Origin: an uncultured bacterium
Lineage (GTDB): Bacteria; UBP6; UBA1177
Direction of reading: 5' to 3'
Length of the DNA: 38,595 bases
NCBI GenBank assembly: GCA_905235605.1
Contig: CAJOMF010000015.1
Coordinates: forward strand, 1-38,595
Under the pieces are notes generated by a model that worked only from the letters and a program-made list of their open reading frames with translations, searched no databases and was not told where the DNA came from. Position 1 is the stretch's first letter. Every line of letters starts with the position of its first letter. Of the stretch, positions 25,940-33,675 are shown piece after piece. The position numbers and the translations under genes were made by a program.

Positions 25940-26629
25940 ATGAAAGTTGTAAAAATCATGTTCGTTCTGATTTTTGCATTTGCACCGCTTTTTGCGGGCG
26001 ATGCACCGAAAGAAGCACCCAAAAACGAGGCTGAAAGCATAGCTCTGGCGATTTTGGGAAGATATAACGGACTCAAAAGTTTTTCGGCGAAATTCGACCG
26101 CGTTACGACTCAGAACGCTACGAAAAAAAAGAGCCACGACAACGGAACAGTGATGTTTGTTGCTCCCTCTGACATCAGGATGGACGCACTCATGGGAGGA
26201 AAAATGGTCGAGCAGATAATCGTCGATTCTCAGAAGACCTCCATCATCAATTTCGAGAAAAAGAACGTCATGGTGAAGAAATCGGCGAACGAAGCCGCTG
26301 AATACCTCGCTTTCCTCAAAGGTCTCGACGAAGTGAGCAAAAAGTTCACGATCGGCGATTCGACAGGCACGATCGAAAAGGCGAAAAAGACCGGAATGGT
26401 CATCAAGGACGGCTCAAAAATGCTGAAACTTACCCCGAAAATGCCCAATCAGCAGGTAAAATACATATTTATCACAGCGATAAACAACGAGATCGACAGC
26501 GTCATCATCATCGATCTCATGAAAAATATGACGCAGTTCACTTTCAGCGACATCAAACGCGATCCGGCCATCGACAAAAAGGAATTCAAAGTGAACATTC
26601 CCGCGGGATTCGAAGTCACCGATTTCTAG
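25940..26629 (+). CDS. LolA-like outer-membrane lipoprotein carrier protein
   Basis: 229 residues with a Sec signal peptide (MKVVKIMFVLIFAFAPLFAG). The mature part follows the LolA/LolB fold order: ILGRYNGLKSFSAKFDR, then GTVMFVAPSDIRMDAL, IIVDSQKTSIINFEKK and a terminal FKVNIPAGFEVTDF, the last close to the common LolA ending. LolA shuttles lipoproteins across the periplasm. Its position directly after two lipoprotein genes supports that reading, though a dedicated carrier or outer-membrane stress protein of the same fold is possible. GGAGG lies before the ATG. Confidence 0.78.
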   Translation: MKVVKIMFVLIFAFAPLFAGDAPKEAPKNEAESIALAILGRYNGLKSFSAKFDRVTTQNATKKKSHDNGTVMFVAPSDIRMDALMGGKMVEQIIVDSQKTSIINFEKKNVMVKKSANEAAEYLAFLKGLDEVSKKFTIGDSTGTIEKAKKTGMVIKDGSKMLKLTPKMPNQQVKYIFITAINNEIDSVIIIDLMKNMTQFTFSDIKRDPAIDKKEFKVNIPAGFEVTDF

Positions 26630-26668
26630 AAAAACACGTGTTCTCATCAAAAAATTCAAGGAGCAGCA

Positions 26669-29104
26669 ATGAAACAGAAAATTCCTGTGATCGAGTATAA
26701 AAAAGATTTTTCCTACACCGAGCTCACTCTCTGTTTTCCGGGCGGAAGCTCGCTCGAGGATGATAAAACGCTCGGTTTTGCCCACTTCTGCGAGCATCTC
26801 GCTTTCAAACTCAAAGTTGACGGAGTTTCGATTTTTGAATTTGTTTCGGCTTTGGGGGGAAGCAGCAACGCATATACTTCGCACGATGTGATCGCCTTCG
26901 AGATCATGGTGCAGAGCCGCTATGCTGCAAAGGTCATCGCGTTTCTGGAAAAGATCTTCAACACCTCTTTCATGACGATCGGCGATGCAGATTTCAGAGA
27001 GGAGCGCAGAGTCGTTCTCGAGGAAATGGCAATGTATGACGACAGTCCGGCAGACAATCTGCACGAAGCGCTGATGCACAATATCTATACAAAAAATACT
27101 TACGGGCAGAAGATTCTGGGTGAAAATCACACGGTTGGCAAAGCAACGAAAAAAGCGGTCGCCGATTTCTGGAAAAACCGCGTTTTCAATTCGCCTTACC
27201 TCGTTATTGCAGGCGGATATGAAGGAAAGCCGTCAATGGAACTTGATGTTAGTCCCGACTGGAAAAAAGGAAAACTCACTCCGTGGAAAGGGGAGAGGCG
27301 CTTTGAAATTACGAACGGACAGAACAAGTGTTACTTTGCTGCAGGGTGGGATCTGCCGGCTCACACAGGCAGGATCGAAGCGGTGATGAACCTTGTGAGC
27401 GCGATAACCTACAGCATGGATAGCGGCTTTTTATACAACGAACTTGTTTACGAGCACAACACTTTCGACACCTACACCGAAGGGACTGAAACAGGCGTTC
27501 TGGGCTCGACTTACGTTCAGCTCTGCGCAATGCCGCCAGCGAATGTAAAAAAGAGGCTCGAAAAGTGGGCTAAGGTCTGGGACGGCCTTGAATTTACCCA
27601 AAGTCAGGTCGCAAAAGCGCGTGAAGTGCTCCTCAGCAAGGAGTTTTTCAATTCCGAAGGCTTGGGAAACACTCCCGCCATCATGCAGAAAAGTTTTCTG
27701 CTTTACAAAGACGCCGAAAAACTCGACCGCGACTACTTCTATGAACTGTTCCACCTCACAGCCGGCGATCTCAACAGATTTAAAAAAGAATTTTTAGGTT
27801 TTGACAAGGTTTTCATCGGTTTTTCCAAGTCGCCGCGATGCACTTTTAACATAAATTCCTTTGAATTTCCGGCTGCGAAAAGCTCGGACAAGAGCAAAGA
27901 TTTCGCCGCGATTAAAAGCGGCAGACTCAAATGCTTCATCAAAAAACTCGAGGGATCTCCGTTTGTAAGCGGCTGCATACTCAAACGCGGCGGCGCGCAG
28001 ATGAACCTAAATGGGCTTCCAGGTTCGTTCAAACTCGCGGTCTCTTCGATTTTCGCTTCTGCTGACGGAATGACTTTTGATGAGACAAACAGCTATCTTG
28101 ACAAATTCGGGATCAGGATAAAGCCGGTCAACAGCAACTCTTATGCAGGGCTTGAATTTACGGCGCGCGACAGTTTCGTCGATGAGACTGTTGAAATCGT
28201 AAAACGCTTTTTCGACAACAAAATCAAGGAAGAAGATTTCGAAAAAGAGAAACTGAGCACACTTTCGAATCTTTCAATGATGCAGGAATATCCTGAATAT
28301 TTTATCCGTGCGGCTGCAAACAGAGAGCTTTTCGGCGGAACTCCTTGGGAATTCATCTCTGACGGAACGATGGAGGCGGTCTCAAAGATGACGGTCGCCG
28401 ATGCAAGGAAAGTCAGAGAAATTTTTCTTAACAAAAACGACTTCGTCATGGCGATCGCGGGCGCTGCGGAAAAAGAGACTGCTGAAAAACTCCTTGCCTG
28501 TTTCAAAGAGGGCAGAAGCACGCTCGAAACAGTGCCCGCAAAACTCAAACCTTTGAGCGGAGAAACGATAAGAATTCCTGTAAAAGGAAAAGATCAGGCC
28601 TATATTTCAAAAATTTTCAGAGGTCCGTCGCACTACGATAAGGATTTCGACACGATGCGCCTCCTTGAGTGCTATCTTAACGGTGAGCGCTCGCCGCTTT
28701 TCACCGAACTCAGGGAAACAAACGGCCTTGTCTATACATTTTCGTTTTCTATAAGCAATACTCCCGTCGGCGGTTCGGCAAGTTTTATCGCGATAACGAG
28801 CCCCGAAAAGATTCAGGCGGTGCAGGATGTCTTTGAAAAAGCGATCGGCGACGTAATAAACGGAAAACTCGACGAAGCGAGACTCAACGAGACCAAAAAT
28901 ACTCTCGCAACAACGTTCGCAAAGGCGGTCCAGAGCAGCAGTTTCCACTCAGGCAACATCGCGATCGAGGAAGTACTCGCCCTCAAAGCGGGCACTTACC
29001 TCAAGCAGCTTGAGATAATCAATTCCATCACATCCGAAATGATCCGTGCAACTGCCGAAAAGTGGCTCAAGAAAGGAACCTGGATCATGAGCGGAGCTGT
29101 GTAA
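26669..29104 (+). CDS. M16-family zinc metallopeptidase (pitrilysin-like)
   Basis: 811 residues, two fused M16 halves. The active site HFCEH (H39, E42, H43) fits H-x-x-E-H, and the distal zinc ligand Glu is at 118-119 (RRVVLEEMAMYDD), the usual 76 residues away. The inactive second half has the M16 C-domain signature SPLFTELRETNGLVYTFSFS. No signal peptide is visible, so it may be cytoplasmic. AAGGAGC precedes the ATG. It follows the LolA-like gene by 39 bases, including a perfect AACACGTGTT palindrome. Probably degrades peptides; substrate unknown. Confidence 0.9.
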   Translation: MKQKIPVIEYKKDFSYTELTLCFPGGSSLEDDKTLGFAHFCEHLAFKLKVDGVSIFEFVSALGGSSNAYTSHDVIAFEIMVQSRYAAKVIAFLEKIFNTSFMTIGDADFREERRVVLEEMAMYDDSPADNLHEALMHNIYTKNTYGQKILGENHTVGKATKKAVADFWKNRVFNSPYLVIAGGYEGKPSMELDVSPDWKKGKLTPWKGERRFEITNGQNKCYFAAGWDLPAHTGRIEAVMNLVSAITYSMDSGFLYNELVYEHNTFDTYTEGTETGVLGSTYVQLCAMPPANVKKRLEKWAKVWDGLEFTQSQVAKAREVLLSKEFFNSEGLGNTPAIMQKSFLLYKDAEKLDRDYFYELFHLTAGDLNRFKKEFLGFDKVFIGFSKSPRCTFNINSFEFPAAKSSDKSKDFAAIKSGRLKCFIKKLEGSPFVSGCILKRGGAQMNLNGLPGSFKLAVSSIFASADGMTFDETNSYLDKFGIRIKPVNSNSYAGLEFTARDSFVDETVEIVKRFFDNKIKEEDFEKEKLSTLSNLSMMQEYPEYFIRAAANRELFGGTPWEFISDGTMEAVSKMTVADARKVREIFLNKNDFVMAIAGAAEKETAEKLLACFKEGRSTLETVPAKLKPLSGETIRIPVKGKDQAYISKIFRGPSHYDKDFDTMRLLECYLNGERSPLFTELRETNGLVYTFSFSISNTPVGGSASFIAITSPEKIQAVQDVFEKAIGDVINGKLDEARLNETKNTLATTFAKAVQSSSFHSGNIAIEEVLALKAGTYLKQLEIINSITSEMIRATAEKWLKKGTWIMSGAV

Positions 29105-29145
29105 ATCCACTCATCTTGAGCAGAGCAAAGACCTAAAATTTTCTA

Positions 29146-29196
29146 GCGGCGGTCGTTATAACGTAATATCGATATCACGACAAAATTGGCCGCCGC
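29146..29196. repeat. Imperfect inverted repeat, possible structured RNA or operator
   Basis: GCGGCGG (29146-29152) pairs with CCGCCGC (29190-29196), and GTCGT (29152-29156) with ACGAC (29177-29181). It is G+C-rich in an A+T-rich setting. There is no T-run, so it is not a classical terminator. Confidence 0.5.
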
Positions 29197-29293
29197 AATC
29201 ACAAATAAAATCAGACGGTTAAGCAATTTTTTAATTTTTTTTGGAATTTTTGTCAGAAAAATTCTCCCGTTGTGGAACTAAATAAGAGAAGCC

Positions 29294-29321
29294 GGCTGCT
29301 CGTCAGCCTGTTGGTTTTTTT
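29294..29321 (+). terminator. Terminator-like hairpin before the small lipoprotein gene
   Basis: GGCTG (29294-29298), loop CTCGT, CAGCC (29304-29308), then TGTTGG and seven T (29315-29321). It may end transcripts from the peptidase gene or attenuate the small gene starting 17 bases later. Confidence 0.5.
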
Positions 29322-29337
29322 ATTTTGGAGGCAAGCC

Positions 29338-29415
29338 ATGGATGGTAGAATGTTTTTGGCAACGATTCTCTCGCTTGTATTTACTCTTGTTCTGATCGGA
29401 TGCGGCTTGATATAG
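29338..29415 (+). CDS. 25-residue lipoprotein-like peptide
   Basis: ATG at 29338 has a full Shine-Dalgarno GGAGG (29327-29331) six bases upstream. The 25 codons encode MDGRMFLATILSLVFTLV followed by LIGCGLI and TAG. The hydrophobic core and the LIGC lipobox near the end would leave only a four-residue lipidated peptide (CGLI) after processing, like small entericidin-type or lysis-type lipoproteins but shorter still. The context is a terminator-like hairpin upstream and a major outer-membrane-type gene downstream. It could equally be a regulatory leader of that gene. No homology is claimed. Confidence 0.5.
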   Translation: MDGRMFLATILSLVFTLVLIGCGLI

Positions 29416-29495
29416 CGTTCACAAACTTAATTATGTAAAATTAAGCATAATTTCATAAAAAATCTACAAACTTAACAAAAAATTGAGTAAAAAAT

Positions 29496-29522
29496 TTGCA
29501 AAAAGATTTTTTTGTATATAAT
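29496..29522 (+). promoter_or_regulatory. Promoter of the outer-membrane protein gene
   Basis: A perfect TATAAT (29517-29522) follows TTGCAA (29496-29501) at 15 bases (or TTTGCA at 16), in very A+T-rich DNA. The transcript would begin near 29529, about 35 bases before the ATG. Confidence 0.6.
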
Positions 29523-29563
29523 GCCGCCCGTTATTTTTTTGTTTTCTTTTAGGAGGAAAAAAG

Positions 29564-30838
29564 ATGAAACGCGTTATGTTTATGCTTTCGTTTATTTTGA
29601 TTTTTGTTTCTTTGACAGCTCAGGAAGCTCCGGCTGAAGCTCCTGCTGCTGACGAAAACCAGCCCGCGGCTGAACAGGCTGCTCCGGCTGAAGAGGCATC
29701 GGCAGCTGAACAGGCGGCTCCCGCAGAAGAGCCCGCAAAGGAAGCACCTGCACCCGCAGAAGAGCCTGCAAAAGAAGAGGCACCGGCAGAACAGGCTGCA
29801 CCTGCAGAAGAACCTGCAAAAGAAGAAGCACCTGCAGCTGATGCAACCGCAGAAGCTCCGGCAGAAAACAACTGCCCTGCATGTCCGGCATGCGATGCCC
29901 CGGCAGAAGAAGCTCCGGTCGCAGATCCGCACCACTTCATTTACTTCAAGCCCCAGCTTTCGGCAAGCTACATGCACAACAGTCATGTTGCCGGAAAGGC
30001 AGACGGTCACTACTTCCAGACGGATGCAAACATTGTCTTCAACTACAAGTACAAAGAAGGCATGCACGAAGTTCTTACCGACCTCAACTGGAAAGAAGGT
30101 GTAAGCTACACTCCCGCATTCGACGGCTGGGTAATTGCAAACGACCTTTTCAAGTTCGATTTCCGTTACAACCTTATGTTCCACAAGATCGCAGGTTACT
30201 ACCTGAAAGCCGGTCTCGAGACCCACTTCCTTCCGGGTTACGATTACCAGAACGAAGACACCGACTACATTGTAAAAGGTGATGATTCAAGAAATGCGAA
30301 AGGCAAAAGAAAATTCAAAACCGCTGAACCTGGCAAACCTTTCTATATCAATGAAGGAACCGGTATCTTCGTACGTCCGGTCGAACAGGAAGCAGCAAAC
30401 CTCGAAATTTACGCCGGTCTTGCAGGCAGAGAAGTTTTCGTAGGCGATACGCTTGTTCTTGCTGACGATGACGACACTGCTGAACTTGATTTCAAAGGAC
30501 TCAACAATGTTTACGAAATCGGCGGTGAAGCAGGTCTCACCCTCAACGGTTATCTCAAGAACAGAGTAGTTGCCTATGACCTTAGGGCGAAAGTCGTTAT
30601 GCCTTTCTATATGCCGGATGACACGAAAGACAACTACAAAGAAAATCCGGAAGACGATTTCGCATGGGCTGATGCACTTCAGTTCGAAACCCGCTTCAGA
30701 CTTGACTTCAACGTTCACAAATACGTTGCTTTCAACTACGAACTCAACGTCAAGAGAGACTTCGCTGTCGTCCGCGACTGGCAGGTTTCAAACGCTCTCT
30801 ACCTCTCGGTATTCTACGAACTCGACAAGAGATACTAA
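29564..30838 (+). CDS. Probable outer-membrane beta-barrel protein with Ala/Pro/Glu-rich linker
   Basis: 424 residues. Signal peptide MKRVMFMLSFILIFVSLTA, then about 100 residues of Ala-Pro-Glu-Lys repeats (EEPAKEEAPAEQAAPAEEP type), which could span the periplasm or its peptidoglycan, as in some Pro/Ala-rich envelope proteins. CPACPAC at 104-110 closes the linker. The rest (about 125-424) is rich in alternating aromatic strands (HHFIYFKPQLSASYMHNSH, YNLMFHKIAGYYLKAGLETH) and ends in YLSVFYELDKRY, with the aromatic C-terminal residue that barrel proteins need for assembly. AGGAGG precedes the ATG and a strong promoter lies upstream, suggesting abundant expression. Exact family unknown. Confidence 0.75.
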   Translation: MKRVMFMLSFILIFVSLTAQEAPAEAPAADENQPAAEQAAPAEEASAAEQAAPAEEPAKEAPAPAEEPAKEEAPAEQAAPAEEPAKEEAPAADATAEAPAENNCPACPACDAPAEEAPVADPHHFIYFKPQLSASYMHNSHVAGKADGHYFQTDANIVFNYKYKEGMHEVLTDLNWKEGVSYTPAFDGWVIANDLFKFDFRYNLMFHKIAGYYLKAGLETHFLPGYDYQNEDTDYIVKGDDSRNAKGKRKFKTAEPGKPFYINEGTGIFVRPVEQEAANLEIYAGLAGREVFVGDTLVLADDDDTAELDFKGLNNVYEIGGEAGLTLNGYLKNRVVAYDLRAKVVMPFYMPDDTKDNYKENPEDDFAWADALQFETRFRLDFNVHKYVAFNYELNVKRDFAVVRDWQVSNALYLSVFYELDKRY

Positions 30839-30866
30839 TCCCGCAAAGACGTGTCAGGCCGCGTCT

Positions 30867-31769
30867 CTACAAATCAGTTGATAATTCCAGGATTTGTTCA
30901 GGTTTTTTCCACATGACATAATCACGGTTTCTGAGCCATGTGAGCTGTCTTTTCGCCAAGTGTCTCGTATTCTGCGCGATGAGTTCGGAAAGCTCGTCTT
31001 TTGATGTGATTTCGCCTTTGAGATAGCGTTCTGTTTCGGCGTAACCGATCGAACACAAAGCCTTGCAGTTGGAAGGATCGAACCCTTTTTCATTGATTGC
31101 GCGGACTTCTTCGATCAGTCCGGATTCAAGCATGATGCGTGTACGGAGATTGATTTTTTCGTAGAGTTTTGCGCGCTCAATATCGATTCCCAAAGCGACA
31201 AATTTCCCGGAATAAGCGTTTATCCGCGCCATTCTGTTCCATTCGGAAAGTGTTTTCCCGGTCGTTTCTGCTACGAAAAGGCCGCGTTTTATCCGTTGTC
31301 TGTCGTTCGGAGAAGAAATTTGTGAAGCCCACTCGGGATCGGTTTCTTGAAGTTCGGCAAAAAGTTCTTCAGTCGAAAAGTGAGTGAATTTTTCTTCCCA
31401 AAGCCTCATCGTTTTTTCATCCGCTGCCGGAACAGGCGAAAGTCCGTTTATCAAAGCATCGACATAAAAATTCGTGCCGCCGACGACTATCGGAGTTTTG
31501 CCCGACTTTTCTATTTTTTCGATTATCGGAAGAGCCGAAGAAATGTATATCCCGGCACTGATTTCATCTTTGAGATCCCTTGTTCCGATGAGGTGGTGCG
31601 GGATTCCCTGCATTTCGTCAGGCGTCGGAGCGGCGGAACCGATGACAAGATCTTTGTAAATCTGCACAGAATCGGCGCCGACGATTTCTCCGCTCAGTTT
31701 TTTGGCCAGTTCGACTGAAAGGGAAGTCTTTCCAGACGCGGTGGGACCTAGGATAAATACAAGTGTCAT
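30867..31769 (-). CDS. miaA: tRNA dimethylallyltransferase
   Basis: 300 residues from the ATG at 31769. The frame is open further upstream, but the P-loop begins 7 residues after this ATG (GPTASGKTSL). Other family motifs are GADSVQIYKDL, PHHLIGTRD, GGTNFYVDALING (GGTGLY in most homologues) and LCSIGYAE. It adds the dimethylallyl group to A37 of tRNAs reading UNN codons. Its start overlaps the mutL stop (ATGA), so it is co-transcribed with mutL, a pairing seen in many bacteria. Convergent with the outer-membrane protein gene across 28 bases. Confidence 0.95.
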   Translation of the reverse strand: MTLVFILGPTASGKTSLSVELAKKLSGEIVGADSVQIYKDLVIGSAAPTPDEMQGIPHHLIGTRDLKDEISAGIYISSALPIIEKIEKSGKTPIVVGGTNFYVDALINGLSPVPAADEKTMRLWEEKFTHFSTEELFAELQETDPEWASQISSPNDRQRIKRGLFVAETTGKTLSEWNRMARINAYSGKFVALGIDIERAKLYEKINLRTRIMLESGLIEEVRAINEKGFDPSNCKALCSIGYAETERYLKGEITSKDELSELIAQNTRHLAKRQLTWLRNRDYVMWKKPEQILELSTDL

Positions 31770-33673
31770 CGTCTCTGAACTTTTTTCTCGAATTCGTTTT
31801 TCGTCATCACGAAGAAAAACGGTCTTCCGTGCGGACACGAAAGGAAATCGCTTTTGTTCACGGCCTCTATCAGCGCGTCGATCTCTTCATCGGCAAGGAT
31901 ATCGTTGCGTCTCACCGAGGATTTGCACGCCATCTGTGCCAGATGCGAAAGAAAAAAGCGCTCCATCTCTGTCGAATCGCTGTAGGAGGCAAGTTCCCCC
32001 AGCATTTCTTTGATCACTTTTTCCCAGTCAGTCTCAAAACCGAGAGCAGGAGTAGCCCTGAGCGTTGCGGAACTTTCGTCAAACATATCAATGACAAAAC
32101 CTGCTTTTCTGAATTTCCCGCCGTTTTCTTCAAGAGTCGCTGCTTCTGTCGGAGAAAGCCTTATCAGAATAGGCGAGATGAGTTCCTGCGAAAGCCCGTT
32201 GTTTGTCAGCATCGCCTTTTGCAGCGCGGTGTAGGTAATCCTTTCGTGAGCTGCATGCTGATCGAGGAAAACTATCCTGTCATTCATTTCCAGGATGAGA
32301 TAAACTCCGAAAACCACTCCGATTTTTCTGTAATCATGTATCTTCATCCCGAAAAGGTTCCCGTGTTCAGGTTCGGGAATGTAAGCCGGTTCCGCAATTT
32401 CGGTTTCGTGCTTCGCCGGTGTGTAGGCTGGATCATTCTCTCTGATTTTGAAAGGATTTACATAATTTTTAGGCAGAGGCTCATAAACATGACCGCTGAA
32501 ACCTGCATTGGAATTAGGTTTGCTTGCAATTTTGCCGTGAATGAATCCGTCATTTTTCTCTTGAACCGCGTTAAATGGAGGTTTTTCGGCGTTTTCATTT
32601 TTTGCCGGATACTCAAAATTCTGCGAAACCTGCATCGGTAAAGGGCTTAGCTGAGGCACGAAGTCGTTTGCAGGCTCATTTTTCCCACACTTTCTTATCG
32701 ATTGCAGAGCTTGAAGCATAGCTTCGCGTATCAGCGAAGTTACAAGCGAGGTGTTGAGAAAGCGCACTTCGAGTTTCGCCGGATGGACGTTGACATCGAC
32801 AAAGTGCGGGTCGGTTTTTATGAAAAGCATTACCGGAGACTTGAATTCTCCGCCTACAGCCTCTCTGAAAGTGCTGAATATTGCTGAATTTATCGCGCGG
32901 TCGGAAACTATTCTGCCGTTTACAGTTATGACCGAGTGATTCGGGACAGATTCGAGCGGGCTAGGAATGAACGCGTGGACAGAAACGGTGTCCCGGGATT
33001 CTGCAACTGCCGAACCGATGAGCTCTTTCGATATTTTCCAGACAGAAGAGATCCTTTCAAGCTGCGAATTTGCCGCTGCATAGCTGAAAATTATTCGGGA
33101 ATCGCTTTTGAACGAAAACGCTGTCTGGTAGTATGCGACTGCAAAATTCGTAATGATCTCACGGATCTTGCCGTATTCGGTCTTGTCTTCCTTCAGAAAT
33201 TTTCTGCGGGCTGAGACGTTGAAAAATATGTCATCGGCAACGATTTCCGTTCCTTTCGGCATCGAAACCGGCATATTTCGGACAACGGAATTGTTTTTAG
33301 TTTCGATTTTGAAGCCGTTTCCGTGATTTTGTGCGCTTGAAATCGAAAATTTTGTGACTGCTGCAATTGAGGGGACTGCTTCGCCTCTGAAGCCCATCGT
33401 AGCGATATCTTCAAGGTCTTCGATTTTCGTCAGTTTGCTTGTTGCATGGCTTTCCAGCGCCATGAAAAGGTCGTCTTCACTCATTCCGCAGCCGTCGTCA
33501 CGCACTAAAATGTGTTTTTTGCCGCCGCCTTCGATTTCGACTTCGATGTTTTTTGCGCCGGCATCCAAGCTGTTTTCGATGAGTTCTTTCACTATTGAAG
33601 CGGGGCGCTCGACCACTTCACCTGCCGCGATCTTGTTGATTATGGTTTCGGAAAGTTGTCTGATTATTCCCAT
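31766..33673 (-). CDS. mutL: DNA mismatch repair protein MutL
   Basis: 635 residues. The N-terminal GHKL ATPase has KIAAGEVVERPASIVKELIE, IENSLDAGA, DDGCGM and TMGFRGEA. A long Pro/Asn-rich linker (about 335-440) follows. The C-terminal domain has DQHAAHERI, QMACKSSVRR and CPHGRPF. The endonuclease motif D-Q-H-A-x2-E-x4-E is present except for the last Glu, which is Thr (DQHAAHERITYT). MutL links mismatch recognition to strand incision. It starts 2 bases after the stop of the preceding gene and overlaps miaA. Confidence 0.95.
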   Translation of the reverse strand: MGIIRQLSETIINKIAAGEVVERPASIVKELIENSLDAGAKNIEVEIEGGGKKHILVRDDGCGMSEDDLFMALESHATSKLTKIEDLEDIATMGFRGEAVPSIAAVTKFSISSAQNHGNGFKIETKNNSVVRNMPVSMPKGTEIVADDIFFNVSARRKFLKEDKTEYGKIREIITNFAVAYYQTAFSFKSDSRIIFSYAAANSQLERISSVWKISKELIGSAVAESRDTVSVHAFIPSPLESVPNHSVITVNGRIVSDRAINSAIFSTFREAVGGEFKSPVMLFIKTDPHFVDVNVHPAKLEVRFLNTSLVTSLIREAMLQALQSIRKCGKNEPANDFVPQLSPLPMQVSQNFEYPAKNENAEKPPFNAVQEKNDGFIHGKIASKPNSNAGFSGHVYEPLPKNYVNPFKIRENDPAYTPAKHETEIAEPAYIPEPEHGNLFGMKIHDYRKIGVVFGVYLILEMNDRIVFLDQHAAHERITYTALQKAMLTNNGLSQELISPILIRLSPTEAATLEENGGKFRKAGFVIDMFDESSATLRATPALGFETDWEKVIKEMLGELASYSDSTEMERFFLSHLAQMACKSSVRRNDILADEEIDALIEAVNKSDFLSCPHGRPFFFVMTKNEFEKKVQRR

Positions 33674-33675
33674 AG

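Larger units (their letters stand above)
29105..29337. other. Intergenic region with two structured elements
   Basis: No larger gene is seen. It holds a G+C-rich inverted repeat at 29146-29196 and a terminator-like hairpin at 29294-29321, just before a very small gene. Confidence 0.5.

Noticed and set aside
25442-26137. 231-codon open frame on the minus strand
   Set aside because: Covers the end of a lipoprotein gene and the LolA-like signal peptide in reverse; no start signals or motifs.
26634-26643. Perfect palindrome AACACGTGTT before the M16 gene
   Set aside because: Only ten bases; too short to call an operator without further copies.
26414-27130. 238-codon open frame on the minus strand
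   Set aside because: Antisense to the conserved HxxEH region of the M16 peptidase.
29549-30226. Cys/Arg/Ser-rich 225-codon frame on the minus strand
   Set aside because: It is the reverse reading of the Ala/Pro/Glu repeats of the outer-membrane protein; the repeats alone keep the frame open.
31763-32641. 292-codon open frame on the plus strand
   Set aside because: Antisense shadow of mutL; the composition (many Arg, Phe, Cys) is typical of reverse reading of a real gene.
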